Shown here in pieces: positions 1 to 9,959 of a stretch of DNA of 64,000 nucleotides; position 1 is the stretch's first letter; every line of letters starts with the position of its first letter. A program made the position numbers and the translations under genes. This stretch comes from Tateyamaria sp. ANG-S1. Lineage in GTDB: Bacteria > Pseudomonadota > Alphaproteobacteria > Rhodobacterales > Rhodobacteraceae. Location: assembly GCF_000814025.1 (NCBI RefSeq), contig NZ_JWLL01000005.1, positions 601,001 through 665,000 of the forward strand, read 5' to 3'. The notes beneath the pieces were generated by a model. It did no database searches and was not told the DNA's origin. It was given only the letters and a program-made list of their open reading frames with translations.

Positions 1-453
1 TGTTCGGCCTTTGGCGGTGCGATTGAGGAGGCGGATCGCCAAAGTGTTCTGCCGATCATGAAACCGAATGAGGCGATGTTCGACGCCGCTTTGGCCTGTG
101 GTGATAGGGTTGCAATGATCTACACCTTTCCTCCGGCCGCCGGGGGTATGGAAGAAGAGTTCCGACAGGCTGCGTTGGCTGGCGGGCACAACGCTCGGCT
201 GTCCTCTTACTTTTGCGAGGATGCGCTGGAGGCGAAACAGGCGGGCCATCATGCTGAGCATGATCGTCTGATCGCGCGGACCGCGCAGCAGATCGAGGAT
301 GCGGATGTGATCATGCTGGCGCAGTTTTCCATGGCGGATGCCGCAGAGGAGGTGCGCAAGCACTGCGCGGTCCCTGTGCTTTCAAGTCCGGACGCAGCCG
401 TGACCGAGATGCGCCGCCGGGTCGAGGCGCAGGCGAGGGTGGTCGCATGTTGA
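1..453 (+). CDS. Asp/Glu racemase family protein (5' end outside the window)
   Basis: The reading frame is open from the first base, so the gene begins upstream and only the C-terminal ~150 residues are present. The visible part opens with C-S-A-F-G, which resembles a catalytic-cysteine segment of the Asp/Glu/hydantoin racemase superfamily, and continues with the alternating helix/strand pattern of that fold, ending in a segment with VPVLSSPDAAV. It overlaps the start of the following kinase gene by 7 bp, so the two are translationally coupled. Racemase-like proteins occur in four-carbon acid-sugar operons, and that setting suggests handling of a hydroxy or amino acid. The substrate cannot be told from the sequence. 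Confidence 0.75.
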   Translation, partial: CSAFGGAIEEADRQSVLPIMKPNEAMFDAALACGDRVAMIYTFPPAAGGMEEEFRQAALAGGHNARLSSYFCEDALEAKQAGHHAEHDRLIARTAQQIEDADVIMLAQFSMADAAEEVRKHCAVPVLSSPDAAVTEMRRRVEAQARVVAC

Positions 454-1727
454 TCGGTGTCATCGCGGACGACTTCACCGGCGCAAGCGATATTGCCAAC
501 ACGCTGGCCAAGGGGGTTGCCCCCGAGGGTGGTTTGCGCACCGCGCAGTTTGCGGGCGTTCCCGCCGGACCTGCGCCTGACGACATTGACGCGGGCGTTG
601 TATCCCTGAAAAGCCGCACCGCCCCAGTGGCAGATGCCGTGCGTGACAGCCTGGAGGCGCTCGCGTGGCTTTGTGCGCAGGGGTGCCAGCAGATTGTTTT
701 CAAGTATTGCTCGACCTTCGATTCCACGAAGGAGGGCAATATCGGTCCGGTCGCGGCAGCGCTTGCCGATGCGCTGGGTGCGGATAAGGTTGTGTTCTGC
801 CCGGCCTTTCCCACGACTGGGCGCACGGTCTACCAGGGGCACCTGTTTGTTGCAGACACGCTGTTGAGTGCGTCCGGGATGGAGAACCATCCGCTCACCC
901 CAATGTCCGATCCGGACATCCGGCGCTGGTTGTCTCATCAGACGACAGAAGCTGTCGGTCACCTGCCTTACACAGATGTCGTGCGTGGGTGCGGGGCGAT
1001 TGAGCAATCCTTGCGATCAGCCAAGGATCGCTTTGTCGTGGCTGATGCTGTGACGGATGCCGACCTGCTTGAACTTGGTCAGGCGCTGGCTGATGCTGTC
1101 CTGATCACGGGTGGTTCTGGCATTGCGCTTGGCCTGCCGGGGAACCTGATCCGTGCGGGTGCTGCGGCCGGTCGTTCCCCTCTTGCGATGGAGCTGGCGG
1201 GGGCCGAGGCAATCATGGCCGGGTCGTGTTCCGGCGCGACGCTGGGCCAGATCGACGTGCACGCAGCGAACCACCCAACTCTGCCTATTGATGTGCCCGG
1301 TGTCATGCAGGGCCATGTCACGCTCGATCATCTTCTTGAATTCTATGCAGCCAATGTTGGTTATGCCCCGCTGGCCTACTCCTCTGGCACACCGGAAGAG
1401 GTGAAGGATGTGCAACGCCGCTTTGGAAAGGATGCGGTTGCCGAAAAGCTCGATGCGCTTTTTGCAGACACAGCGGTGGCGCTGGTTGAGCGCGGCTGGC
1501 GACGGATCGTCGTGGCGGGCGGTGAAACCTCGGGCGCAGTGGCGCAGGCGGTTTCGAATGCGTTTGCCGCACCCGCGATGGCAATCGGTCCAGAGATTGA
1601 TCCGGGCGTCCCTGTCCTGACCCTGACGGGGCAAGAGACAGTCGCGCTTGCCCTCAAGTCGGGCAATTTCGGTGCCCCCGACTTCTTTACCAAGGCGTTG
1701 CAGGTGATGGCGGAGGGACGCGCGTGA
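447..1727 (+). CDS. otnK: 3-oxo-tetronate kinase (four-carbon acid sugar kinase family)
   Basis: A 426-residue protein, the normal length for the family. It starts with the DDFTGA-type segment (residues about 7-13) that marks the N-terminal DUF1537 sugar-acid-binding domain. A C-terminal nucleotide-binding domain carries a glycine-rich GGETSGAVA motif near residue 360. Known OtnK enzymes phosphorylate 3-oxo-tetronate with ATP to the 4-phosphate. The next gene encodes the matching decarboxylase, so the assignment rests on both sequence and context. The ATG at 447 overlaps the upstream stop, and the end overlaps the next start in GTGA. Confidence 0.9.
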   Translation: MLIGVIADDFTGASDIANTLAKGVAPEGGLRTAQFAGVPAGPAPDDIDAGVVSLKSRTAPVADAVRDSLEALAWLCAQGCQQIVFKYCSTFDSTKEGNIGPVAAALADALGADKVVFCPAFPTTGRTVYQGHLFVADTLLSASGMENHPLTPMSDPDIRRWLSHQTTEAVGHLPYTDVVRGCGAIEQSLRSAKDRFVVADAVTDADLLELGQALADAVLITGGSGIALGLPGNLIRAGAAAGRSPLAMELAGAEAIMAGSCSGATLGQIDVHAANHPTLPIDVPGVMQGHVTLDHLLEFYAANVGYAPLAYSSGTPEEVKDVQRRFGKDAVAEKLDALFADTAVALVERGWRRIVVAGGETSGAVAQAVSNAFAAPAMAIGPEIDPGVPVLTLTGQETVALALKSGNFGAPDFFTKALQVMAEGRA

Positions 1728-2365
1728 GTTCGGAAGAAGGCGATCTGCGGAAGCAGATGGCAAAGCTGTGCCGTTCACTTTTTGAGCGCGGTTTTTCTGT
1801 TGGTACCGCGGGCAATGTGTCGGCACGGCTGTCTGACGGCATTCTGATGACGCCCACCAACGCCACCCTGGGTGACATCGACCCAGACCGGATTGCCAAG
1901 ATCACGCTGGATGGCCGCCACATCGCCGGGGACAATCCCACGAAAGAGGTCTTTCTGCATCAGGCGTTCTACGAAACGCGCCTGGATGCCGGTGCCGTAG
2001 TTCATCTGCATTCCACATGGGCCACGGCCTTGTCCTGTCTGAAGGATATCAACCCCCTGGACTGCGTGCCGCCCCTGACGCCTTATGTGGTGATGCGTGT
2101 CGGGCCGGTGGGCCTTGTTCCTTATGTCAAACCGGGCGACCCTCGGGCCGGAGATCTTATCCGGGCGTTGGAGGGCCGGTATGCCGCCGTTTTGCTGGCC
2201 AATCATGGGCCGGTTGTGTCTGGCAAGACCTTGTTCTCTGCTGTTTGCGCGGCGGAAGAGCTGGAAGAAACGGCAAAGCTGCTTGTCGCGCTGCACGCCT
2301 TGCCAACCCGCTATTTGACGGCGGCGCAGGTGGATGAGTTGAACACCACATTCGGAAGGATTTGA
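1724..2365 (+). CDS. otnC: 3-oxo-tetronate 4-phosphate decarboxylase (class II aldolase family)
   Basis: A 213-residue class II aldolase/adducin-domain protein. The zinc-binding histidine pair is visible in VVHLHSTWA near residue 90, a third conserved histidine lies in LLANHGPVV near residue 160, and the N-terminal GTAGNVSAR segment is typical of the fold. Family members next to OtnK decarboxylate the phosphorylated 3-oxo acid to dihydroxyacetone phosphate. Translation starts at a GTG that overlaps the TGA of the kinase gene, so the two are coupled. A fuculose-phosphate-aldolase-like activity cannot be excluded from sequence, but the neighbour favours OtnC. Confidence 0.87.
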   Translation: MSSEEGDLRKQMAKLCRSLFERGFSVGTAGNVSARLSDGILMTPTNATLGDIDPDRIAKITLDGRHIAGDNPTKEVFLHQAFYETRLDAGAVVHLHSTWATALSCLKDINPLDCVPPLTPYVVMRVGPVGLVPYVKPGDPRAGDLIRALEGRYAAVLLANHGPVVSGKTLFSAVCAAEELEETAKLLVALHALPTRYLTAAQVDELNTTFGRI

Positions 2366-2368
2366 GAC

Positions 2369-2842
2369 ATGAAGACCGCCGACCTGATAGACGCGCACGC
2401 CGACAAACTGCGGCTTCTCCACCTGCCGTTTCGAGCCTTCGGGCAGAAGGCGCATTTCGCGGGGCAGGCTCAAACCGTTAAGTGTTTTGAGGACAACACG
2501 CTGATCCGTGCGCAACTTGAGCAGCCCGGTGACGGGCGTGTTCTGGTTGTCGATGCGGCGGGTTCGACGCGGGTTGCGGTGATGGGGGACATCTTGGCTG
2601 ACCTCGCCATCGTGAACAACTGGGCAGGTGTTGTTCTTGCCGGTGCGATCCGTGACAGCGTCGAAATCAACCGGATGGGCACGCTTGTGCTGGCCTTGGG
2701 CACGTCGCCCGTCAAAAGCGCAAAGGACGGGTTGGGCAAGGTGGGCGGGACGATCACCATGGGCGGCGCGGCAGTTGCGCCCGGCGATTGGATATACGCC
2801 GATGCCGATGGGGTGCTGGTCAGCGACCGCAAGCTGGTCTGA
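2369..2842 (+). CDS. RraA-like / 4-hydroxy-4-methyl-2-oxoglutarate aldolase family protein
   Basis: A 157-residue protein of the RraA/HMG-aldolase fold. The signature GDILADLAIVNNWAG and the AGAIRDS segment match the family, where the Arg-Asp pair binds the metal and substrate. It begins 3 bp after the decarboxylase stop, in the same operon, so it is more likely an enzyme acting on a 2-oxo acid or oxaloacetate than an RNase E regulator. The short length fits the small RraA branch. The last gene of this operon is followed by a 255-bp gap. Confidence 0.8.
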   Translation: MKTADLIDAHADKLRLLHLPFRAFGQKAHFAGQAQTVKCFEDNTLIRAQLEQPGDGRVLVVDAAGSTRVAVMGDILADLAIVNNWAGVVLAGAIRDSVEINRMGTLVLALGTSPVKSAKDGLGKVGGTITMGGAAVAPGDWIYADADGVLVSDRKLV

Positions 2843-2922
2843 ACCCGAAGTCGACGCCTGACATGCTAGAAGTACCGGGCGCGATGTGACTGCAAGACAT
2901 CCATGCGGAGCGGTTGCGCGCG

Positions 2923-2939
2923 CGTTTTCGGCGAAAACG
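2923..2939. promoter_or_regulatory. Perfect 8-bp inverted repeat upstream of cioAB
   Basis: CGTTTTCG and CGAAAACG are exact inverted copies separated by one base, 159 bp upstream of the cioA start in a 255-bp gene-free gap. The position and symmetry fit a repressor or activator site for the oxidase operon. It is not an FNR-type TTGAT-N4-ATCAA box and has no T tail, so a terminator for the upstream operon is less likely. The binding protein is unknown. Confidence 0.35.
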
Positions 2940-3097
2940 TCGCTGCATATTACCGGCGCACTGGCCCTCTGACCGGGGGCAAGACTGTGTGACAAAACGC
3001 GCATGTGCACCCTGTCGCACCCCCGCTGATCTGCCAGGACCGCCGTCTATATCAGGCTCAAGACGATAGGAGTAACCGTTCCGAGCGGAGGTCTTTT

Positions 3098-4486
3098 ATG
3101 GACACCCTGATGCTGTCCCGTATTCAATTTGGGGCAAATATCTCGTTTCACATCCTGTTCCCAACGATCACCATCGCGTTGGGCTGGGTCCTTTTGTTTT
3201 TCAAGCTGCGCTACAACGCCACCGGTAATGTCCGCTGGATGGAGGCCTATCGCTTCTGGGTGAAGGTGTTTGCGCTGTCCTTTGCCATGGGCGTCGTGTC
3301 GGGAATCACCATGTCGTTCCAGTTCGGAACCAACTGGCCCGGTTTCATGGAAACGGTCGGCAACATCGCCGGGCCACTCTTGGCCTATGAGGTGATGACC
3401 GCCTTTTTCCTCGAAGCGGTGTTCCTTGGCATCATGCTGTTCGGCTTCTCGCGTGTGCCGGGATGGTTGCACACCTTGGCCACGTTCCTCGTGGCCTTTG
3501 GTACGACCATGTCGGCCTTCTGGATCCTCGTGCTGAACAGCTGGATGCACACGCCCCAGGGCTTCGAGATGCGCGATGGCGTGGCCTATGCCACCAACTG
3601 GTTCGAGATCATCTTTAACCCCTCGATGCCCTATCGCCTGATCCACATGCTGCTGGCCTCTGGCCTGACTGTGGCGTTCCTGATTGCCGGTCTCAGCGCG
3701 TTCCGCTGGTTGCTGGGTGATCGCAGCAACAGCGTGCGGGTGACACTGAAAACCGGTGTCTTCATGGGCGCTCTGCTGATCCCTATGCAAATCTTTATGG
3801 GCGACATGCACGGCCTGAACACGCTGGAGTATCAGCCGCAGAAGGTGGCGGCGATGGAGGGCAATTGGGAAACCCAGTCGAATGTGCCGCTCCTTCTATT
3901 TGCAATCCCCGATGAAGAGGCGCGCGAGAACCGGATGGAGGTTGGTATTCCCAACATGGCCTCCATCATCCTCAAGCACAAAGCGGATGGCGTGGTGCCC
4001 GGTCTGAATGACTTTGTGGCCGAAGACGGCACCGTGATGCACCCGCCGGTCGCACCTGTGTTCTGGTCGTTCCGGATTATGGTGGGCACGGGCTTTGCCA
4101 TGTTGCTGCTGAGCTGGGCGGCGTCCTATCTGATGCTGCGTAGGAAGCGCGGGCCCGAGGGCGTGCCGAAGATGATGATGTTTGCGATGGTGCCCATGGC
4201 GTTCTCTGGCTGGGTGGCCACGCTGGCCGGTTGGTACACGACCGAGATCGGGCGTCAGCCATGGTTGGTGCAGGGTGTGTTGACCACTGAAACGGCCGTG
4301 GCGGATGTGCCTGCGCCGTTCGTCGGCACCACGCTGGCTGCCTATCTGGCGATCTACGCGCTGTTGCTTGCGGCTTACATCGGCGTGTTGTTTTTCCTTG
4401 CCCGCAAGGCCGTGGATGGTGATCTGCCACGTCCGCGCACGCCCCTGTCGGGGCAAGCCATTGCCCGTGAAATACCTGCGGAGTGA
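3098..4486 (+). CDS. cioA: Cytochrome bd-type quinol oxidase subunit I, CIO type
   Basis: Subunit I of a bd-type terminal oxidase, which oxidises quinol and reduces oxygen to water in the inner membrane. The start chosen is the ATG at 3098, preceded by GCGGAGG, which gives MDTLMLSRIQFGANISFHIL; the His here is the N-terminal heme ligand. The long GRQPW motif (TTEIGRQPWLVQG) lies near residue 385. At 462 residues the protein lacks the long Q-loop insertion of E. coli CydA, so it belongs to the short-loop, cyanide-insensitive CioA branch. About nine membrane helices are evident. It is followed 5 bp later by the gene for subunit II. Confidence 0.95.
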   Translation: MDTLMLSRIQFGANISFHILFPTITIALGWVLLFFKLRYNATGNVRWMEAYRFWVKVFALSFAMGVVSGITMSFQFGTNWPGFMETVGNIAGPLLAYEVMTAFFLEAVFLGIMLFGFSRVPGWLHTLATFLVAFGTTMSAFWILVLNSWMHTPQGFEMRDGVAYATNWFEIIFNPSMPYRLIHMLLASGLTVAFLIAGLSAFRWLLGDRSNSVRVTLKTGVFMGALLIPMQIFMGDMHGLNTLEYQPQKVAAMEGNWETQSNVPLLLFAIPDEEARENRMEVGIPNMASIILKHKADGVVPGLNDFVAEDGTVMHPPVAPVFWSFRIMVGTGFAMLLLSWAASYLMLRRKRGPEGVPKMMMFAMVPMAFSGWVATLAGWYTTEIGRQPWLVQGVLTTETAVADVPAPFVGTTLAAYLAIYALLLAAYIGVLFFLARKAVDGDLPRPRTPLSGQAIAREIPAE

Positions 4487-4491
4487 CGTGA

Positions 4492-5502
4492 ATGAACCTG
4501 TTTGGCGATCCAACCGTTTGGCTGCCCTTCACCTTCGCCGCCCTGATGGGTGTGTCCATCCTTGTTTACGTCGTCCTTGACGGGTTCGATCTGGGCGTCG
4601 GGGTCTTGTTCCCCTTCGCCACGGACGCGGAAAAGGATATCATGGTGGCGTCCATCGGCCCCTTCTGGGACGCGAATGAAACGTGGTTGGTGCTGGCCAT
4701 CGGCCTTCTGCTGGTGGCCTTTCCGACAGCACACGGGACCATCCTGACGGCGCTTTACCTGCCGGTGGCGATCATGTTGATTGGGCTGATCTTGCGCGGC
4801 GTCGCCTTTGAGTTCCGGGTCAAGGCGCCCACGCCGCACAAAGCCACGTGGAACTGGCTGTTCTTTGCAGGCTCGTTGATGACGTCGTTGGCCCAGGGTT
4901 TTATGCTGGGCAAATACGTCATGGGACTGGAAGGCACCTTGGGCACCTGGGCCTTTGCCGCGATCACGGCCGTGTTCCTGACGGTCGCCTATTCCATGAT
5001 CGGCGCGTGCTGGTTGATCCTGAAGACGGAAACGGAGCTTCAGGCCAAGGCCGTCACCTGGGCGAAGGGCGGCATCTGGGGTCTGATCCTTGGTCTGGGT
5101 GCGGTGTCGCTCGCCACGCCGCTTGTCAGCCCGCGCATTTTCGACAAGTGGTTTTCGGCGCCCGAGATATTCCTGCTGGCCCCGCTTCCCATCCTGTCGG
5201 CTGTGATGGTCCTGCTGTTGTGGCGGTCGCTGCAACGCCTGCCCAACGTAACGGACAAGGGGTCACGCGCGCCGTTCACCTATGCTATCTTGCTCTACAT
5301 CCTGGCCTTCTGCGGGTTGGCGTATTCTTTCTATCCCTATGTCGTTCCAGAGCAGCTGACGATCTACGAAGCGGCAAGTGCGCCCGAAAGCCTGATGATC
5401 ATTCTGGTCGGAGCCATTTTCGTTATTCCGATGATCGGGGGTTATACGGCTCTCGCCTATTGGGTTTTCAAGGGTAAGGCGGCAGAGCTGCGCTACGACT
5501 AG
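4492..5502 (+). CDS. cioB: Cytochrome bd-type quinol oxidase subunit II
   Basis: A 336-residue, very hydrophobic protein with the CydB signature near its N terminus (LVYVVLDGFDLGVGVLFPF) and a conserved WDANETWLV segment near residue 57. It forms the structural partner of CioA in the bd-type oxidase. It starts 5 bp downstream of cioA. No CydX-like small membrane protein was found between the stop and the terminator that follows, which is consistent with the CIO type. The operon probably serves microaerobic or sulfide/cyanide-resistant respiration, an inference from the family. Confidence 0.95.
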   Translation: MNLFGDPTVWLPFTFAALMGVSILVYVVLDGFDLGVGVLFPFATDAEKDIMVASIGPFWDANETWLVLAIGLLLVAFPTAHGTILTALYLPVAIMLIGLILRGVAFEFRVKAPTPHKATWNWLFFAGSLMTSLAQGFMLGKYVMGLEGTLGTWAFAAITAVFLTVAYSMIGACWLILKTETELQAKAVTWAKGGIWGLILGLGAVSLATPLVSPRIFDKWFSAPEIFLLAPLPILSAVMVLLLWRSLQRLPNVTDKGSRAPFTYAILLYILAFCGLAYSFYPYVVPEQLTIYEAASAPESLMIILVGAIFVIPMIGGYTALAYWVFKGKAAELRYD

Positions 5503-5507
5503 TCTTT

Positions 5508-5566
5508 CTTCTGGCTGAAAATACTTCGGGGGTGAGCGCGTAAGCGCGAGGGGGCTGGCCCCCTTT
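5508..5566 (+). terminator. Box-plus-hairpin terminator after cioB
   Basis: Directly after the cioB stop the sequence reads TTCTTCTGGCTGAAAATAC, then a G-rich stretch, then GGGGGC-TG-GCCCCC followed by TTT (5550-5566). The stem plus short T run acts like an intrinsic terminator. The preceding pyrimidine/A-rich box recurs before hairpins elsewhere in the window (19.2, 21.7, 25.7 and 40.5 kb). Confidence 0.6.
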
Positions 5567-5631
5567 ATCCCCGCTTTCCCTTGGCGCGCAGGCTGTTATT
5601 CTGCGCTGCGGAATGCAAGGGAACCGACAAC

Positions 5632-6840
5632 ATGTATGATTTCGCCGCCATGGGCGCGTGGCTGGAATTCGCGGTGCGCTGGCTGCATGTGATCACGGCC
5701 ATCGCCTGGATCGGCTCGTCGTTCTACTTCATCGCGCTTGATTTGGGCCTGCACCGCGACCGCAACCTGAAGAGCGGCGCGGATGGTGAGGAGTGGCAGG
5801 TGCATGGCGGCGGCTTTTACCATATACAGAAGTATCTCGTGGCACCTGCGGGCATGCCGGATGGGCTGATCTGGCACAAATGGCAGAGCTATTGGACGTG
5901 GATCAGTGGGTTCATCCTGTTGGTGCTGGTCTATTATCTGGGGGCGGAGTTTTACCTGATTGATCCCAATGTGATGGACCTTGCCACCTGGCAGGCCGTG
6001 GGGATCTCGCTGGCCTCGCTGGCGCTGGGCTGGGTCATCTACAACACGCTGTGCAAGCTGTTTGTGAACGCGGACCAGACGGTGTTGATGGTGGCGCTCT
6101 TCGCGGTGCTCATCGCGATGTCATGGTTCTACGCGCAGGTGTTCACGGGTCGTGCGGCACTGCTGCACTTGGGTGCGTTTACCGCCACCATCATGTCGGG
6201 CAACGTCTTCTTCATCATCATCCCGAACCAGAAGATTGTGGTCGCCGACCTGATGGCCGGCCGCACGCCCGATGCGATCTACGGCAAGATCGCCAAGCAG
6301 CGGTCGACGCACAATAACTACCTGACCTTGCCCGTCATCTTCCTGATGCTCAGCAACCACTACCCGCTGGCCTTTGCCAGCGAATGGAACTGGGTGATCG
6401 CCAGCCTTGTCTTCCTGATGGGCGTCACAATCCGGCACTGGTTCAACACGCATCACGCGCGCAAAGGCAACCCGCACTGGACATGGGGTGTGACGGTGAT
6501 CCTGTTCATTCTGATTGCCTGGCTGTCCGTCGCCCCATCCGACCAGCGTGAAGCTGCGGTCGTCACGCGCTTTGCGGAGGCCGAAGGGTTCACCCACGTC
6601 CACGACATCGTTCTGGGCCGTTGTTCCATGTGCCATGCGGCCGAACCTGTCTGGCCCGGCCTGCACTGGGCACCCAAAGGGGTTGCACTGGAAACGGAGG
6701 CAGATCTCACCCGGCATGCCCGTGCTGTCTATCTGCAATCCGGCGTGTCTCATGCCATGCCACCGGCCAACCTCAGCTACATGGAAGAGGATGAGCGCGC
6801 GGCCATTGTCGCCTGGTACAAGGCGGCGACGAACCGGTAA
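5632..6840 (+). CDS. puuD: Membrane urate hydroxylase with C-terminal cytochrome c domain
   Basis: A 402-residue protein. About eight membrane helices come first (VRWLHVITAIAWIGSSFYF and onward), then a C-terminal domain with the heme c motif C-S-M-C-H near residue 345. This layout is that of PuuD, which converts urate to 5-hydroxyisourate and passes electrons to the respiratory chain through its cytochrome domain. The ATG at 5632 was chosen because the family begins with MYDF-like residues; an upstream TTG at 5581 would add a non-conserved stretch. No other purine-degradation gene lies beside it. Confidence 0.93.
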   Translation: MYDFAAMGAWLEFAVRWLHVITAIAWIGSSFYFIALDLGLHRDRNLKSGADGEEWQVHGGGFYHIQKYLVAPAGMPDGLIWHKWQSYWTWISGFILLVLVYYLGAEFYLIDPNVMDLATWQAVGISLASLALGWVIYNTLCKLFVNADQTVLMVALFAVLIAMSWFYAQVFTGRAALLHLGAFTATIMSGNVFFIIIPNQKIVVADLMAGRTPDAIYGKIAKQRSTHNNYLTLPVIFLMLSNHYPLAFASEWNWVIASLVFLMGVTIRHWFNTHHARKGNPHWTWGVTVILFILIAWLSVAPSDQREAAVVTRFAEAEGFTHVHDIVLGRCSMCHAAEPVWPGLHWAPKGVALETEADLTRHARAVYLQSGVSHAMPPANLSYMEEDERAAIVAWYKAATNR

Positions 6841-6859
6841 GGCGGAGCTGTCCTCCGCC
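6841..6859. repeat. Short palindrome, GGCGGAG family
   Basis: GGCGGAGCTGTCCTCCGCC forms a near-perfect stem between puuD and mutL, directly after the puuD stop codon. The same unit, preceded by TAA, occurs at 11244 and 40618. It may act as a terminator or a dispersed repeat. Confidence 0.6.
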
Positions 6860-6906
6860 AAAACCGGCATGGTCGAATCGCAGGTCTTCATGCTAAGTCT
6901 TGTGGC

Positions 6907-8724
6907 ATGAACTCCCACGCCCCCAATATACGTCCTGTTATCCGACAGTTGGACGACGCTGCGATCAATCGCATCGCGGCGGGCGAGGTGGTGGAACGCC
7001 CGGCCTCTGCGGTCAAGGAGCTGGTCGAGAACGCGATTGACGCCGGGGCCAAGCGTATCGCCATTGATGTTGCGGACGGCGGCAAGACTTTGATCCGGGT
7101 CACGGATGACGGCTGTGGCATCGCGGCAGATGATCTTCCGCTCGCCCTGTCGCGCCATGCGACATCCAAGATCGACGGTAGCGATCTGCTCAACATCCAC
7201 ACGTTCGGTTTCCGGGGCGAGGCGCTGCCGAGCCTTGGTGCCGTGGGACGGCTGACCATTACCAGCCGTGTGCCTGGAGAGGCCGCTGCCGAAGTCAGCG
7301 TGACGGGAGGTGACATCGGTGCAGTCAAGCCTGCCGCGTTGAACAGCGGCACCGTTATCACTCTGCGCGATCTGTTCTATGCCACGCCTGCGCGCCTGAA
7401 ATTCCTGCGCACCGACCGGGCCGAGGCGCAGGCGATCACGGATGTGGTCAAGCGCCTTGCCATGGCCGAGCCCTTCATCCGGTTCGAGCTGCGCGATGTG
7501 TCAAACGACCCACGCACAGTGTTCAAGGCCGAGGCGCAAAGTGGCGACGTGGTGGCCGCCCTCAAAGGGCGTTTGCGTGATGTGCTGGGCGCAGATTTCA
7601 CCGATAATGCGATTGCCATTGATGCCGAACGCGATGGTTTGCACCTGACCGGTTTTGCAGCTCTGCCAACATATTCGCGGGGCTCGGCGGTGGCGCAGTT
7701 TCTCTATGTCAACGGTCGCCCGGTGAAAGACAAGTTGCTGACCGGTGCGCTGCGCGCCGCTTACTTCGATTTCCTCAGCCGCGACCGCCACCCTGCCGCG
7801 GCGCTGTTCGTGGACTGTGATCCGCAGCTTGTGGATGTGAACGTGCACCCGGCCAAGTCCGAGGTGCGGTTCCGTGATCCCGGCGTGGCCCGCGGGCTGA
7901 TCGTATCGGGCCTGCGCCATGCTTTGGCCGAAGCCGGACATCGCGCGTCTACGACCGTCGCGGGGGCCACGCTGGGTGCGATGCGACCCGAACCAACTGA
8001 ACCGCGCGTCTACCAGATGGACCGGCCAAGCCTCGGCCCGCGTACGCCGATTGAGACCGGCTTTGCCGAGATGGCACAGGACTTCAGCGCGCAGGTGGTC
8101 GAGCCCCCCCAGCCGATGAGCGACAGCGAAGAGGCCCCCGTTGACCTTCCGTTGGGTGTCGCGCGCGGGCAGGTGCACGAGAACTACATCGTGGCTCAGA
8201 CTGCCACCGGTATGGTGATCGTAGATCAGCACGCGGCCCACGAGCGGTTGGTCTATGAAAAACTGAAGCGCCAGATGGCAGAAAATGGCGTAGCGGCTCA
8301 AGCGTTGCTAATCCCGGAAATCGTCGGCTTGTCATCGGGTGACTGTGCCCGGCTGCTGGAGATTGCCGACGACCTCGCACGCTTTGGTCTGGGCATTGAA
8401 GCCTTTGGTGGGGACGCCATCGCAGTCCGTGAAACGCCTGCGATCCTTGGCGAAGTCGATGCCAAAGCCATGATCCACGACATTCTCGACGAACTGGCTG
8501 ATCTTGGCGCGTCCCAGTCCGTGCAGGCGAAGGTCGAGGCAATCCTGTCCCGTGTCGCGTGCCACGGCTCCATCCGCTCGGGCCGCCGTATGCGCGCCGA
8601 AGAGATGAACGCTCTGTTGCGCGAGATGGAAGCAACACCGCATTCCGGCCAATGCAACCACGGGCGGCCCACCTATGTGGAACTGAAACTGGCCGATATT
8701 GAACGGCTGTTCGGGCGCACATGA
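6907..8724 (+). CDS. mutL: DNA mismatch repair protein MutL
   Basis: A 605-residue protein with the GHKL ATPase motifs at the N terminus ([28 protein letters not shown]) and a C-terminal dimerisation/endonuclease domain. The endonuclease motif D-Q-H-A-x2-E-x4-E is present as [13 protein letters not shown] near residue 440, and [10 protein letters not shown] lies close to the end. MutL links MutS mismatch recognition to strand incision. The motif indicates the nicking type found in bacteria without MutH, as is usual in Alphaproteobacteria. The 3' end overlaps rmuC by 4 bp. Confidence 0.97.
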   Translation: MNSHAPNIRPVIRQLDDAAINRIAAGEVVERPASAVKELVENAIDAGAKRIAIDVADGGKTLIRVTDDGCGIAADDLPLALSRHATSKIDGSDLLNIHTFGFRGEALPSLGAVGRLTITSRVPGEAAAEVSVTGGDIGAVKPAALNSGTVITLRDLFYATPARLKFLRTDRAEAQAITDVVKRLAMAEPFIRFELRDVSNDPRTVFKAEAQSGDVVAALKGRLRDVLGADFTDNAIAIDAERDGLHLTGFAALPTYSRGSAVAQFLYVNGRPVKDKLLTGALRAAYFDFLSRDRHPAAALFVDCDPQLVDVNVHPAKSEVRFRDPGVARGLIVSGLRHALAEAGHRASTTVAGATLGAMRPEPTEPRVYQMDRPSLGPRTPIETGFAEMAQDFSAQVVEPPQPMSDSEEAPVDLPLGVARGQVHENYIVAQTATGMVIVDQHAAHERLVYEKLKRQMAENGVAAQALLIPEIVGLSSGDCARLLEIADDLARFGLGIEAFGGDAIAVRETPAILGEVDAKAMIHDILDELADLGASQSVQAKVEAILSRVACHGSIRSGRRMRAEEMNALLREMEATPHSGQCNHGRPTYVELKLADIERLFGRT

Positions 8725-9959
8725 TCCAGATTGGAGATACGACATTCGACACCAGCGACCCGCTGGTGATGGCCGCCCTGACCGGGGCTGCGATCCTTGG
8801 TTTGATCCTTGTCTTGCTGATCCTCGCCTTGCGTGCCGCGGGTCGATCGGCACGTGCGGCCGAGCCGCTGGCGAAGCAATTGGGCTATCTCGGCCAACAT
8901 GTGCAGGGTCTGGCGCAAGGGCAGGAGGGGCTGCGCGCCTCGATCCAAACCGTGTCGGATACGGCGACGAATGGGCAGGCGCAATTGGCGCAGACGGTTG
9001 AGATGCGGCTGTCGGCAGTCCAGCAGCAAATGCAGGACCGACTGGCAGACAACGCGATGCGCCAGAATCGCGCGCTGACCGAGATGCAGGAGCGGATGAA
9101 AGAGACGCTGCACGGCTCCTCCAAGCAGACGACCACCAGCCTGACGCAATTGCAGGAACGGCTGGCCGCCATCGACAAGGCACAGGACAACATCACCAAC
9201 CTGTCGGGTGATGTGCTGAAGCTGCAGGACATCCTATCGAACAAGCAAACCCGCGGCGCCTTTGGCGAGATCCAGCTGCGCGACATTGTCAGCAAGGCGC
9301 TGCCCAGCGACAGCTATGCGTGGCAGCCGACCCTGTCGAACGGCAAGCGCGCCGATTGTATGGTGCATCTGCCGAATCCGCCGGGCCCGATTGTCATCGA
9401 CTCCAAGTTTCCGCTGGAAGCCTACGAAGCCCTGCGGCGGGCCGAGACAGACCATGAGTTGAAGCAGGCCGTCGCCATGATGAAGACGGCGGTGAAAAAG
9501 CACATCGCCGATATTTCTGACAAGTATATCATCGAGGGTGAGACGGCCGACGGTGCCTTGATGTTCCTGCCGTCCGAGGCGGTCTATGCCGAGCTGCACG
9601 CCAACTTTCCTGATCTTGTACGCGAGGGGTTCGATAAGCGAGTGTGGATCGTGTCGCCCACCACCTGCATGGCCACGCTGAACACGATGCGCGCGATCCT
9701 CAAGGATGCGCGGATGCGCGAACAAGCGGGTGAGATTCGCAAGATGCTACGGAACCTGCACCGCGACGTGGAACTGGTCGTCGAGCGTGCGGGCAAGCTG
9801 GAAACCCATTTCGACCAGGCCCGCCGCGATGTCGAAGGGATCACCACCGCCGCCGAACGGGCTGGCAAGCGGGCGGGCAAGCTCGATAATTTCGACTTCG
9901 AAGAATTGCAGGATCAGGGTACGCTGGCGCTGGATAATCGACCACCGGCAGCGGAATGA
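8721..9959 (+). CDS. rmuC: DNA recombination protein RmuC
   Basis: A 412-residue protein with one N-terminal membrane helix (about residues 18-40), a long coiled-coil region with many Gln, Glu and Arg residues, then the RmuC core ([39 protein letters not shown]). RmuC limits recombination at inverted repeats and its core resembles a nuclease fold. It overlaps mutL by 4 bp and the following cyclase gene by 4 bp, so the three are co-translated. The pairing with MutL suggests co-regulation of genome stability genes. Confidence 0.93.
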   Translation: MIQIGDTTFDTSDPLVMAALTGAAILGLILVLLILALRAAGRSARAAEPLAKQLGYLGQHVQGLAQGQEGLRASIQTVSDTATNGQAQLAQTVEMRLSAVQQQMQDRLADNAMRQNRALTEMQERMKETLHGSSKQTTTSLTQLQERLAAIDKAQDNITNLSGDVLKLQDILSNKQTRGAFGEIQLRDIVSKALPSDSYAWQPTLSNGKRADCMVHLPNPPGPIVIDSKFPLEAYEALRRAETDHELKQAVAMMKTAVKKHIADISDKYIIEGETADGALMFLPSEAVYAELHANFPDLVREGFDKRVWIVSPTTCMATLNTMRAILKDARMREQAGEIRKMLRNLHRDVELVVERAGKLETHFDQARRDVEGITTAAERAGKRAGKLDNFDFEELQDQGTLALDNRPPAAE